Origin: Proteus terrae
GTDB lineage: Bacteria; Pseudomonadota; Gammaproteobacteria; Enterobacterales; Enterobacteriaceae
DNA: 64,000 nt
Direction of reading: 5' to 3'
Assembly (NCBI RefSeq): GCF_003144325.1
Contig: NZ_PENS01000007.1
Coordinates: 124,001-188,000 of the forward strand
Each line of letters opens with the position of its first letter. Within the stretch, counting starts at the first letter, position 1. Of the stretch, positions 55,214-64,000 are shown in pieces. A model generated the notes under the pieces. It saw only the letters and a list, made by a program, of their open reading frames with translations. It made no database searches and was not told the DNA's origin. The translations under genes were made by a program, and so were the position numbers.

Positions 55214-56952
55214 AACTCTGCTCCTAACCCGATATAAAACTGGAGTCTACGTTTATCAACGTCACTCACAGGTAAAGCTAAATCAAATTTAATTGGACCA
55301 ACTGGGGATGCCCAACGAACACCTGCACCCGCACCTGTTTTAAAATCACTGCGCGTAAAATCATTAACTGCTTCACCACTATCAATAAAGACAGCACTCC
55401 ACCAGTTACCCGTGATGTTATATTGATATTCTAACGATCCCACAAGCATTCTTGATGCCCCCGTTAAATTACCTTTACTATCTTCTGGTGAAATACTTTG
55501 ATATTTAAAACCACGGACACTTCTATCACCACCAGCAAAGAAACGTAATTCAGGCGGTACTTGCTCAAACGCGTTGGTTTCAATCCAACCAAAGTTACCT
55601 CTTACCACAAAACGGTGTCCATCCCATGGTGTACGTATCCAAACATGTTGCGCTTGAAATGCAGCAAACTCGACATCAGAGCCCCATATTTTATTGGAGT
55701 AGTCTAATGTATAACGTTGGCTATCCCCCCAAGAAGGCATCATACCGCCTCGTTGACGAACTCGACTTGCTGTAACCCCCGGATAAAGCAACATAGTGGT
55801 ATTCGTAACTTCACCTTGGGTAAAGTGGCTGAGGCTCCAACGTGTATTCACACTGTATTGCCAACCTGTTGACATATCCCAGTTACGAGACACATTTAGC
55901 GTTGTGGTATCAGAGCGGGTGTCATTCAGATCGGTACGTTTAAAACCGCCCTGAACTCCATAGTATTGCTCTAATGGATTGACCTTCAGAGGAATTTTAT
56001 AGTTGGCACCAATAGACTGTTCAGGCTGAGAAACACTGATATTAGAGGTTAAGCTGTGTCCTCGTGAGTTCATCCAAGGCTTATCCCACTGCATATTAAG
56101 ACGAGGGCCCACATCAGTAGCATAGCCCCCACCAAGCTCAACATAGTTGCGAGAGCGAGGTGTTACAACAGCACTCATCGGTAACAGGTGAGTACCATCA
56201 GCGCGCGCTTTAGCAATATCAGGCGTCACAACCGCAGAATTAAACCACCCAGTTGCTGCTAAACGGCGATTAAATTCAGCCAGATCTTCTGAGGCGTAAT
56301 ATTGCCCCTCTTTAAAAGGAACAATATTTTGTAAATAGTCTTCACGGATTTGGGAGCCCGTATAATTCACTTTTCCAAAACGATAGCGTTCCCCACTATC
56401 AAAAACAAAATCCCAATATGAAGCATGATTATCTAAAGAGACACCCAACTGGCTTTTTTGCATTTCTGCATCAAAATAACCACGGCGAATTGCAAGCCCT
56501 GTTAATGAACCTTTGAGTTTCTCGTAATCTGCATGGTTTAAAACACTATCAAGAGGAGGCGTATTTTCTTTAATGACTTTTGCATATTGGCTATCTGTTT
56601 TAGCACCACCTTCAAGAACTACATCAACGCCTTTCAGTAAAATAGGAATACCCAGTTCAACTTTAGCGGTTAATACAGATCGTGCAGGCGGTGTATTTTC
56701 TTCATAAGAAAATGTCACTTTGGGCTGATAATAACCTAAAGGGCGAAGTCCTTCTTGAATTGCTTTTTCAACACGCGCACGAAAACGCCCGTCAGGTGCA
56801 ACTTCTTCTGTTGTAATGTTTGATAGCTGGACTCGCGCATTTTTTTCGAGCTGCCCTTCTAAACCTTCTACTTTTAAACGCAAATTTGCCCCATAAACAA
56901 CAGGCGCGATAAAAGACAGACAGAGAACGTAGATAACGGAGTATCTCGGCAC
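55210..56952 (-). CDS. tamA: Translocation and assembly module subunit TamA
   Basis: Outer-membrane Omp85 family barrel, 580 residues (E. coli 577). Signal peptide (~21 residues), three POTRA domains (~22-270) and a 16-strand barrel; the diagnostic loop VRGFKYQ (~residue 480) and strand-like C-terminus are present. First gene of tamA-tamB-ytfP, divergent from msrA. Confidence 0.97.
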   Translation of the reverse strand: MPRYSVIYVLCLSFIAPVVYGANLRLKVEGLEGQLEKNARVQLSNITTEEVAPDGRFRARVEKAIQEGLRPLGYYQPKVTFSYEENTPPARSVLTAKVELGIPILLKGVDVVLEGGAKTDSQYAKVIKENTPPLDSVLNHADYEKLKGSLTGLAIRRGYFDAEMQKSQLGVSLDNHASYWDFVFDSGERYRFGKVNYTGSQIREDYLQNIVPFKEGQYYASEDLAEFNRRLAATGWFNSAVVTPDIAKARADGTHLLPMSAVVTPRSRNYVELGGGYATDVGPRLNMQWDKPWMNSRGHSLTSNISVSQPEQSIGANYKIPLKVNPLEQYYGVQGGFKRTDLNDTRSDTTTLNVSRNWDMSTGWQYSVNTRWSLSHFTQGEVTNTTMLLYPGVTASRVRQRGGMMPSWGDSQRYTLDYSNKIWGSDVEFAAFQAQHVWIRTPWDGHRFVVRGNFGWIETNAFEQVPPELRFFAGGDRSVRGFKYQSISPEDSKGNLTGASRMLVGSLEYQYNITGNWWSAVFIDSGEAVNDFTRSDFKTGAGAGVRWASPVGPIKFDLALPVSDVDKRRLQFYIGLGAEL

Positions 56953-57090
56953 GTTTTCTCCTCAATATTATTTAATCCATGTGATAAATTGACGACAAAC
57001 TGTTTTAAGCTTTATTGTAGATTTAGTTTATAACAATATTAAGCCTTTACCATAGTAAAGCGTTTACAAATATAAAAATTGGAGTCTACC

Positions 57091-57717
57091 TTGCAACATA
57101 AAGCTTACCAACCAGAGAATGCCTTAAGGGGTACTTCGATACCATTAGAAATATCTGCTAATCATGCTGTAAATGGGCATTCTATTAATGATATTCCAAC
57201 CAATATGGACATTGCTTATTTTGCGATGGGCTGTTTTTGGGGAGTTGAACGTCTGTTTTGGCAACAACAGGGCGTTTATTCAACGAGTGCAGGTTATAGT
57301 GGTGGTGTAACAGAAAACCCAACTTACCAACAAGTTTGCCAAGGTTTAACAGGCCATAGTGAAGTGGTAAGAATTGTTTTTGATCCCTCAGTGATTAGCT
57401 ATTCACAACTTTTGGCTCTTTTTTGGGAAAATCACAATCCATCACAAGGGATGCGCCAAGGTAATGATATTGGCAGCCAATACCGTTCTGCCATTTACAC
57501 TGTTAATGAAGAGCAATATGCTCAAGCTATTGAGTCAAAAAAACGTTATCAACAAGCAATGAATACTCAAGGTGCTACTGAAGCAATCACGACTGAAATT
57601 CAGCCTGTGGGTCCTTTCTATTTTGCTGAAGATTACCACCAGCAATATTTACATAAAAACCCACAAGGTTACTGTGGATTAGGTGGAATAGGCATCTGCT
57701 ATCCCCCTGAAAAGTAA
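57091..57717 (+). CDS. msrA: Peptide methionine sulfoxide reductase MsrA
   Basis: Reduces methionine-S-sulfoxide. 208 residues (E. coli 212). Catalytic Cys48 in MGCFWGVER, and resolving cysteines in [14 protein letters not shown]. The start is TTG at 57091; the upstream TTGGAG, which also opens the frame at 57079, is the ribosome-binding site. Confidence 0.96.
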   Translation: MQHKAYQPENALRGTSIPLEISANHAVNGHSINDIPTNMDIAYFAMGCFWGVERLFWQQQGVYSTSAGYSGGVTENPTYQQVCQGLTGHSEVVRIVFDPSVISYSQLLALFWENHNPSQGMRQGNDIGSQYRSAIYTVNEEQYAQAIESKKRYQQAMNTQGATEAITTEIQPVGPFYFAEDYHQQYLHKNPQGYCGLGGIGICYPPEK

Positions 57718-57867
57718 AACTAGCAGAAAATAGCAGGGCGATGATATAATTACGCCCTCTTATCTATCTTTGTGAATAATTTCATCACAATATATTGATT
57801 TATCTTCTATTTTTAACACTCTAGTATTCCCCTTTGGATTAAATACTTGGGGTGGTGTGAGCCTTAT

Positions 57868-59247
57868 ATGCTTAATAGTTTACTCATTGTGCTTTTGCTT
57901 TGTGCTATCAGCGCTTTTTTTTCGCTGTCTGAAATCTCTCTTGCTGCTTCTCGTCGAATTAAACTCAAACAACTTGTTGATGAGGGTAATATTAACGCCG
58001 CGCGTGTATTAAAAATGCAAGAAATGCCAGGCATGTTTTTTACCGTTGTACAAATTGGATTAAATGCCGTCGCTATCCTAGCGGGTATTGTTGGTGAATC
58101 TGCATTCTCTCCTTCGTTAAAAAGCTTTTATCTCCAATTTTTTGAAGAGCCATTAGCGCAACAGCTTGGATCTATTTGTTCTTTTATTATTGTCACATCC
58201 ATGTTTATTTTATTGGCTGACTTAACGCCAAAACGCATTGGTATGATAAAACCTGAAGCTATCGCATTAAGAATTGTGAACCCAATGCGTTTCTGCCTTG
58301 CCTTTTTCCGCCCTCTGGTTTGGTTATTTAATGGTATGGCAGATCTCATCTTCAAATTATTTAAAATCCCAATGGTAAGAAATGAAGATATTACTTCTGA
58401 TGATATTTTTGCCATCGTAGAAGCTGGTGCTGTTGCTGGGGTTTTACGTAAACAAGAGCATGAGCTGATAGAGAATGTTTTTGAATTAGAGTCACGTACC
58501 GTACCATCAGCAATGACTCCTCGAGAAGATGTGGTCTATTTTGATCGTGAAGAAACTGAAAGCGACATCAAAGAAAAAATTGCCACTCAACCTCACTCTA
58601 AGTTTCTCGTTTGCGAAGGTGATATCGACCATATTATTGGTTATGTTGATTCTAAAGAGTTACTTAATCGCGTTATTAACGGGCAAAGCTTAAATCTCAA
58701 TGAAGGTGTTCATATCCGTAAGGCTCTGATTATTCCTGATACATTAACGCTTTCAGATATGTTGGAAAGCTTTAAAACATCCGGTGAAGACTTTGCCATC
58801 ATCCTTAATGAATACGCTATGGTGATGGGTGTTATTACACTAAATGATGTGATGACAACTTTAATGGGCGATTTAATTGGACCGGGGCAAGAAGAGCAAA
58901 TTGTGAGTCGTGATGAGCACTCATGGTTAGTTGAAGGTGGTACACCAATTGATGATGTAATGCGTGCACTTGATATCGACGATTTCCCAGATTCAAGTAA
59001 CTATGAAACCATCGCAGGTTTTATGATGTATCGCTTACGTAAAATTCCCAAACGCACTGATTATGTGAAGTTTTCAGGATACAAATTTGAAGTTGTCGAT
59101 ATTGATAATTACAAAATAGATCAATTACTTGTAACAAAAGTAGATGATATTCCACCTGTTAAGCCGATTTTACAAGAACATGTTCCTGTTATACAGACAA
59201 CAACAGAAGTCGATATCAAGACAAATGAGAATAAAACGGTAAGCTAA
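57868..59247 (+). CDS. ytfL: CNNM/CorC-type inner membrane protein YtfL
   Basis: A 459-residue protein (E. coli 447): DUF21 transmembrane domain (residues 1-~190), two CBS domains (~205-330), and a C-terminal CorC_HlyC domain. Family members are linked to metal or polyamine export. The ATG at 57868 gives the family N-terminus MLNSLLIVL; the frame opens 21 bases earlier. Confidence 0.95.
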   Translation: MLNSLLIVLLLCAISAFFSLSEISLAASRRIKLKQLVDEGNINAARVLKMQEMPGMFFTVVQIGLNAVAILAGIVGESAFSPSLKSFYLQFFEEPLAQQLGSICSFIIVTSMFILLADLTPKRIGMIKPEAIALRIVNPMRFCLAFFRPLVWLFNGMADLIFKLFKIPMVRNEDITSDDIFAIVEAGAVAGVLRKQEHELIENVFELESRTVPSAMTPREDVVYFDREETESDIKEKIATQPHSKFLVCEGDIDHIIGYVDSKELLNRVINGQSLNLNEGVHIRKALIIPDTLTLSDMLESFKTSGEDFAIILNEYAMVMGVITLNDVMTTLMGDLIGPGQEEQIVSRDEHSWLVEGGTPIDDVMRALDIDDFPDSSNYETIAGFMMYRLRKIPKRTDYVKFSGYKFEVVDIDNYKIDQLLVTKVDDIPPVKPILQEHVPVIQTTTEVDIKTNENKTVS

Positions 59248-59266
59248 CAAGTAACAAGCCGAAATT

Positions 59267-59315
59267 AATAACTGAGTCTTATCGAAGATATTTACGAGAA
59301 AGACTCAGTTATCTA
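59267..59315. terminator. Long perfect inverted repeat between ytfL and ytfK
   Basis: ATAACTGAGTCTT and AAGACTCAGTTAT form a perfect 13-pair stem around about 20 bases. The genes converge here. U tracts are poor on both strands, so it may act by processing or 3' end protection rather than classic termination. Confidence 0.65.
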
Positions 59316-59326
59316 TCAGATAAAAG

Positions 59327-59533
59327 TTAGCCCATTTCTGCTTTCAGTAAAACGACCTGCTGGTTCACTTCACTCATGACATTAAAATGTAGCTTATCTC
59401 TTATTTTAGGTAATAAAATTTTACCGTAATCGAATTCAAATGCACCCATTCCTTTGATGTAAAACCGTCCACGAAATAATGTCTTAACGTAGAGAGCAAT
59501 TTTTTCAGGGTTATAGCGATTGAAGATTTTCAT
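59327..59533 (-). CDS. ytfK: DUF1107 protein YtfK
   Basis: A 68-residue protein, the length of E. coli YtfK, with [20 protein letters not shown] and the [22 protein letters not shown] block conserved. E. coli YtfK promotes ppGpp build-up by SpoT during phosphate or fatty acid starvation. Monocistronic, converging with ytfL. Confidence 0.95.
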   Translation of the reverse strand: MKIFNRYNPEKIALYVKTLFRGRFYIKGMGAFEFDYGKILLPKIRDKLHFNVMSEVNQQVVLLKAEMG

Positions 59534-59816
59534 CTTTCAGTTAGTCTCCCATGCTCGTTGTTGAGTTTAATAAGTCATAAAGACTTATCTTTGTATATCA
59601 AATTTAAAGACCTAATTATAAGTACTAGGTTCAACTTATTTGATTTTCTTATCTGTTTTTACATTTATTGACAGTAAAGAATATAAATAAAGATAGCCTG
59701 TGCGTTATTTTACCCACTCAATGTTAAATAAATGTATCAATGATGAGGTATTATTCTTCATTAGCTTCTATGCTTAAATAGAATCTAATGTCGATTTCAA
59801 TAATAGGATCATGGCT

Positions 59817-60377
59817 ATGCACAAAATAACCTTAGCTGCTCTTTTACTCAGCACATCCACATGGGCATTTGCACATAACATCACTGAAAATACAGTACTT
59901 CCCGCTGTCACAATCAATGACAAAGGTGAGCTACTTTATGACACAACCAAAGATAAGTTTAGCTACCAAAATTGGAATAGTGGTCTGCTCAGTGGAAAAG
60001 TACGTACTGTTCAGCATATAGCAGGACGTAGCAAAGCTAAGGAGATGAATGCGCCGTTTATTGAAGCCGTAAAACTGGCTAAATTCCCACATAGCAGTTA
60101 TCAAACTACAACAATTATTAATACTGATGATGCTGTGTTTGGTACAGGCCCATTTGTTCGTGGCAGTGTTGAAGACAGTAAAAAAGAATTTCCTTGGTCA
60201 CAATTTATTGTTGATGCTGATGGTGTAGCATTAAAAGGCTGGGGATTAGAAAAAGAGAGTTCAGCTATTGTTGTTTTAGATAAACAAGGCAAAGTTCGTT
60301 TCGTCAAAGAAGGTGTATTAAGTGGTGCAGAAATCACGACTGCAATCAATCTTATCAACGATTTAATTAAAGAATAA
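59817..60377 (+). CDS. ytfJ: YtfJ family periplasmic protein
   Basis: A 186-residue thioredoxin-fold-like protein with an N-terminal signal peptide (cleavage near AFA, residue ~20) and conserved ...GKVRTVQHIAGRSKAKEMNAPFIEA. The CxxC of thioredoxins is absent. I chose ATG 59817, eight bases after AGGA; ATG 59811 is too close to it. Function unknown. Confidence 0.93.
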   Translation: MHKITLAALLLSTSTWAFAHNITENTVLPAVTINDKGELLYDTTKDKFSYQNWNSGLLSGKVRTVQHIAGRSKAKEMNAPFIEAVKLAKFPHSSYQTTTIINTDDAVFGTGPFVRGSVEDSKKEFPWSQFIVDADGVALKGWGLEKESSAIVVLDKQGKVRFVKEGVLSGAEITTAINLINDLIKE

Positions 60378-60388
60378 TTCCTGTGTCA

Positions 60389-60418
60389 GAGCCCTTATAA
60401 AACAAAGGGCTCCGATTT
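60389..60418. terminator. Terminator between ytfJ and cysQ
   Basis: GAGCCC-TTATAAAACAAA-GGGCTC then CGATTTT. A moderate six-pair stem between convergent genes. Confidence 0.6.
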
Positions 60419-60430
60419 TGTAAAGTGGTA

Positions 60431-61171
60431 CTAAAAGATAGAAACTCTAAATCCTGGGTTTATCAGCGACTCTTTTGGGGAATAATCTAGCGTTACTCCT
60501 TTCCAATCCGTGACATGTGCGCCCGCCGCAATCGCAATAGCATGACCTGCCGCGGTATCCCATGTATGTGTAGGCCCAAAGCGAGGATAAAGCTGTGCTT
60601 TACCTTCAGCGACTAAACAAAACTTCAAAGATGAACCAACAGCAACGGTTTGATGTGCGCCAAGTTGTGAGAGGTATTCTTTTAATTCATCATCTTGATG
60701 AGAACGACTAATCACAATCACGGGTGGCTCCGCACGACTTGCATGAATAGGCAATCGTTGCCCACACGCTTCTTTCCACGCCTGTTTATTTGCTGCTGCA
60801 TATAACACATTTTGAACAGGAGCATAAACAACCCCTAAAACAGGAATACCCTTTTCAATTAAAGCGATATTTACCGTAAACTCACCATTCTTACTGATAA
60901 ATTCTTTAGTTCCATCTAGAGGGTCAATCAGCCAATAACGATCCCAATGACGACGAACTTCCCATTCAGGGGGATCTTCTTCAGATAATTGAGGTATATC
61001 TGGAGCAATAGAAGCAAGTCCTTGTTTGATAACTTGGTGAGCAGCCAAATCAGCCTCTGTAACAGGTGAATTATCACTTTTTTCCTGTACTTGGATAGGC
61101 TCTGATTGCTGATAGATCTGCATTATCGCCGTACCTGCTTGGCGAGCTAATTTGCTGACTTGTTCTAACAT
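60431..61171 (-). CDS. cysQ: 3'(2'),5'-bisphosphate nucleotidase CysQ
   Basis: Hydrolyses PAP, a by-product of sulfate assimilation. 246 residues (E. coli 246). Inositol-monophosphatase-type metal motifs: EEDPPEW (~62), DPLDGTKEF (~85) and WDTAAGHAI (~205). Confidence 0.97.
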   Translation of the reverse strand: MLEQVSKLARQAGTAIMQIYQQSEPIQVQEKSDNSPVTEADLAAHQVIKQGLASIAPDIPQLSEEDPPEWEVRRHWDRYWLIDPLDGTKEFISKNGEFTVNIALIEKGIPVLGVVYAPVQNVLYAAANKQAWKEACGQRLPIHASRAEPPVIVISRSHQDDELKEYLSQLGAHQTVAVGSSLKFCLVAEGKAQLYPRFGPTHTWDTAAGHAIAIAAGAHVTDWKGVTLDYSPKESLINPGFRVSIF

Positions 61172-61257
61172 AATGCACCTCTCTTATTTCTATAAGCAGA
61201 TAACTTCTCTTATAAAAATTAATTACCCTACTGTCTCTTTATTTTAGTACAGAGACG

Positions 61258-61286
61258 AAAATAGCCGGCAAAACCGGCTATTTTTT
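61258..61286 (-). terminator. fklB terminator
   Basis: AAAATAGCCGG-CAAAA-CCGGCTATTTT, a perfect stem just after the fklB stop on the minus strand. Confidence 0.88.
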
Positions 61287-61312
61287 ACTCTGATTTACCG
61301 CAGAATAAGAAA

Positions 61313-61933
61313 TTATAAAATTTCTAATAATTCTACTTCAAATACTAATGTTGCGAATGGAGGAATAGCCGCACCAGCTCCACGTTCGCCATAAGCTAAT
61401 TGGTAAGGAATATATAATTCCCATTTTGAACCTACTGGCATTAATGTTAATGCTTCAATCCAGCCTGCGATAACGCCATTTACTGGGAATTCGGCTGGTT
61501 GGCCACGTTGAACAGAGCTATCAAACACAGTGCCATCAATTAAACGACCAGTGTAGTGAACACGAACATGATCTGTTCGCGCTGGAATTGCGCCTTCACC
61601 GGCAGTCAGTACTTTGTACTGTAAGCCAGATTCTGTAACTTGAACGCCCTCATTTTTCACATTTTCTTCTAAGAAGATTTTACCAGCATCAGCCAGCTCT
61701 GCTTGGCGTTCTTGACGAACAGCTTCAGCACGCTCGTGCATAGTACGTAAGGCATTGTGTAATGTTTCAACAGGTACAGAAGGCGCATTACCTTCTAATG
61801 CATCGGTCAAGCCAGCTAACAGTGCTGCGGGCTCTAATCCTTGAAGACCTGATTCAGTCAGTTGTTGACCGACTTGCAGACCAATACCGTAACTTGCCTG
61901 TGATTCGATAGAATCAAATGATGGTTTTGACAT
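61313..61933 (-). CDS. fklB: FKBP-type peptidyl-prolyl isomerase FklB (FKBP22)
   Basis: A 206-residue prolyl isomerase, exactly the E. coli length. N-terminal dimer domain (1-~90), long helix, and C-terminal FKBP domain with [16 protein letters not shown] and [19 protein letters not shown]. No signal peptide. Confidence 0.97.
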   Translation of the reverse strand: MSKPSFDSIESQASYGIGLQVGQQLTESGLQGLEPAALLAGLTDALEGNAPSVPVETLHNALRTMHERAEAVRQERQAELADAGKIFLEENVKNEGVQVTESGLQYKVLTAGEGAIPARTDHVRVHYTGRLIDGTVFDSSVQRGQPAEFPVNGVIAGWIEALTLMPVGSKWELYIPYQLAYGERGAGAAIPPFATLVFEVELLEIL

Positions 61934-62193
61934 GAAAAATACCTGTTTTTTATGAAAGTTAGATCCAAGAATAACAGTGGTAAGGTACAGCGTAAACCTT
62001 GAGTCTTGAGTAATGGGAATTATTCATTAAAAACATAAGCAATTGACCTTATTTATCGTCTTTTTGACGCTTTTTTATTGGCATTTGTCATACTTATTTT
62101 CACAACATCGCAACACAGGCATATAATTATAAACAGGCACAAAACTGCCTAGCCTTATAAATATCAATATATATGTGTTCAGAGAGGTATTAA

Positions 62194-63642
62194 GTGAAGA
62201 TAACGACGAATCCCTATTTCCGCGAACAAGGCTATATTGATGGTCTTTGGTGTAATGCTAAAAATAACGAAACTGTTGATGTTGTCGATCCTGCCACGGG
62301 TATTTTACTTGGTACTGTACCCAATATGGCAACACAAGAAGCAATAATGGCTGTTGATGCTGCACAAAAAGCATTACCCAAATGGCGTGCACTCACAGCA
62401 CATCAGCGCGGAGCATTATTGCAAAATTGGTTTAGATTAATCACTGAAAATAAAAGAAAACTTGCTGAATTAATGACATTTGAGCAAGGTAAACCTGTTG
62501 CTGAAGCTGAAGGTGAAATTGCTTATGCAGCCTCTTTTATTGAATGGTTTGCAGAACAAGGTAAGAGAACCAACGGTGAAATTATTCCCTCACCTTCTGC
62601 TGATAAACGCTTGATGGTGATTAAACAAGGTATCGGTGTTTGCGCTGCTATTACACCTTGGAACTTCCCGGCTGCTATGATCACCCGTAAAGCAGCTCCT
62701 GCATTAGCGGCAGGTTGTACTATGGTGATTAAACCTGCCAATGAAACACCTTATACCGCATTGGCTTTAGCTGAATTAGCGGCTCAAGCCGGTATTCCCG
62801 CTGGTGTTATTAATATTGTAACCGGAGATGCCATTAAAATTGGCGAAGTCTTTACCTCTGACAACCGTGTTCGCAAATTAAGTTTCACAGGCTCTACGGG
62901 TGTTGGACGTTTATTAATGCGTCAGTGTTCAGATAGCGTAAAAAAAGTCTCTTTAGAATTAGGTGGCAATGCACCATTTATCGTGTTTAACGATGCCGAT
63001 ATTGATAAAGCGGTTGAAGGTGCTATCGGGGCTAAATTCCGTAATGCAGGACAAACCTGTGTTTGCGCTAACCGTTTTTATATTCATAAAGATATTTATC
63101 AACAATTTAGCGAACGTTTTGTTGCCGCCGTTAAAAAGCTCAAAGTAGGGAATGGTTTTGAAGAAGGTGTCACTATTGGACCTCTTATTAACCGTAAAGC
63201 TGTTGAGAAATCACAATCATTGCTTGCTGATACATTAAAACGCGGTGCAACACTGCTTTGTGGTGGGGATAATGATAAAGCGGGTGAGAACTTCTTCCAA
63301 CCAACCGTTGTTGGCAATGTTCCCGCTGATAGCCATATCCTTGAAGAAGAAATATTTGGCCCTGTTGCACCTTTAGTTATTTTTGAAAATGAAGATGAAG
63401 TGGTGCATTTAGCTAATAACACCATTTATGGCTTAGCTGCTTATTTTTATAGTGGAAACCCACAACGTATTTGGCGTGTTGCTGAAAATTTAGAATACGG
63501 CATGGTGGGGATTAACACCGGTTTAATTTCCAATGAAGTTGCACCATTTGGTGGTATTAAACAATCAGGTTTAGGTCGTGAGGGCTCTGAACACGGCATT
63601 GAAGACTATATGGAGATGAAATATGTCTGCCAAGGGTTATAA
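62194..63642 (+). CDS. gabD: NAD(P)-dependent succinate-semialdehyde dehydrogenase
   Basis: A 482-residue aldehyde dehydrogenase, E. coli GabD length. NAD motif FTGSTGVGR (~229-237), catalytic Glu in LELGGNAPFIV (~255) and catalytic Cys in NAGQTCVCANR (~290). The best family fit is GabD; relatives such as glutarate-semialdehyde dehydrogenase cannot be fully excluded. GTG start behind AGAGAGGT. gabT and gabP are not adjacent. Confidence 0.88.
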   Translation: MKITTNPYFREQGYIDGLWCNAKNNETVDVVDPATGILLGTVPNMATQEAIMAVDAAQKALPKWRALTAHQRGALLQNWFRLITENKRKLAELMTFEQGKPVAEAEGEIAYAASFIEWFAEQGKRTNGEIIPSPSADKRLMVIKQGIGVCAAITPWNFPAAMITRKAAPALAAGCTMVIKPANETPYTALALAELAAQAGIPAGVINIVTGDAIKIGEVFTSDNRVRKLSFTGSTGVGRLLMRQCSDSVKKVSLELGGNAPFIVFNDADIDKAVEGAIGAKFRNAGQTCVCANRFYIHKDIYQQFSERFVAAVKKLKVGNGFEEGVTIGPLINRKAVEKSQSLLADTLKRGATLLCGGDNDKAGENFFQPTVVGNVPADSHILEEEIFGPVAPLVIFENEDEVVHLANNTIYGLAAYFYSGNPQRIWRVAENLEYGMVGINTGLISNEVAPFGGIKQSGLGREGSEHGIEDYMEMKYVCQGL

Positions 63643-63795
63643 ATAACCTTTAACCCAATTTATAAAAGTAAGTCAGCATGGATGCTACTGCTTTTTTCTG
63701 GCTTTTTTATTAAAAGGGAAAGGAAATATTTAATATGCTATATCAAAGGAGATATGTAACTAATATTCCTTTATTTTTTAAGCTAACTTTTTATG

Positions 63796-63829
63796 AAAAA
63801 TCCTTAGCATTCCTTTGCTAAAGATTTTT
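63796..63829. terminator. Terminator between gabD and the gene at the right edge
   Basis: AATC-C-TTAGC and GCTAA-A-GATT form a stem with flanking A and T runs on both strands. Confidence 0.7.
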
Positions 63830-63860
63830 ATTATTTTATTTTCTCTTTATTTTACTTAAA

Positions 63861-64000
63861 TCAGTGATAAAGCATTTCGTGAACAATATCATCTGCTTTC
63901 ATTGAATAAGGGTAATATGTTGGCCAATTACTTAATTCTTTGAGTAACTTATCTTGTGATGTATTGCCCATATATAAATGGAAGTGCCCTGCTTTCTCTG
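63861..64000 (-). CDS. 3' end of an unidentified gene (partial)
   Basis: A frame open to the window edge on the minus strand, 46 codons visible, with C-terminus KADDIVHEMLYH and inner blocks GHFHLYMGNTSQDKL and NWPTYYPYSM. It begins beyond 64000, so length and function are unknown. Its position just after a convergent terminator and normal codon use support a real gene. I do not recognise the family. Confidence 0.6.
   Translation of the reverse strand, partial: EKAGHFHLYMGNTSQDKLLKELSNWPTYYPYSMKADDIVHEMLYH

Overview
This window is chromosomal DNA of an AT-rich member of the Enterobacterales. Protein content, gene order and a low-GC composition fit Proteus or a close relative in the Morganellaceae; this is judged by recognising proteins, not by a database search. 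Nearly all genes have direct E. coli counterparts, but blocks that are far apart in E. coli are joined here: nrdDG, the yhbP-ubiTUV cluster, the metY-nusA-infB-pnp-deaD and secG-glmM-ftsH-greA-obgE-ispB blocks, mdh-argR, and mpl-fbp-ppa-tamAB-ytfL-cysQ-fklB.

Layout. 1-2.9 kb: anaerobic ribonucleotide reductase nrdD-nrdG and a small unknown gene. 3.0-5.8 kb: a small lipoprotein, yhbP, a BhsA-like peptide, yhbQ, yhbS and ubiT. 6.0-7.9 kb: ubiU-ubiV, divergent from ubiT and preceded by two FNR-like sites. 8.0-11.3 kb: an HlyD-type adaptor and two ABC-2 permeases with no ATPase gene. 11.5-14.3 kb: the pyruvate-sensing two-component pair btsS-btsR and a YjaA-like gene. 14.5-17.9 kb: an accessory catabolic cluster (MFS carrier, RidA-like deaminase, TIM-barrel isomerase) divergent from a YheO/DauR-type regulator. 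18.1-33.5 kb: a run of minus-strand housekeeping genes for RNA metabolism and translation (deaD-yrbN-nlpI-pnp-rpsO-truB-rbfA-infB-nusA-rimP-tRNA fMet-tRNA Leu-secG-glmM-folP), followed by ftsH-rlmE. 36.4-42.3 kb: yhbY, greA, dacB, obgE, rpmA-rplU and ispB.

42.4-43.7 kb is the most unusual part. Two tandem paralogues carrying the phage Mu repressor/transposase-type DNA-binding domain stand divergent from a Ner-like gene (sfsB). This is the layout of the Mu c/ner switch, but no other phage gene is present. 43.8-48.9 kb: mdh, argR with ARG boxes, mpl, fbp and ppa. 49.3-50.9 kb: a Tat-exported sulfatase. 51.0-63.6 kb: ytfP-tamB-tamA, msrA, ytfL, ytfK, ytfJ, cysQ, fklB and a GabD-type dehydrogenase. 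The 3' end of an unidentified minus-strand gene runs off the right edge.

No insertion sequence, CRISPR array, rRNA operon or intact prophage was seen. Regulatory sequence is visible in many gaps: many intrinsic terminators, a pnp leader hairpin typical of RNase III control, a greA leader terminator resembling E. coli GraL, terminator hairpins just before rimP, and a nested hairpin near 18.0 kb that may be an unannotated RNA. Start codons were chosen by ribosome-binding site and family length; several differ from the longest open frame.
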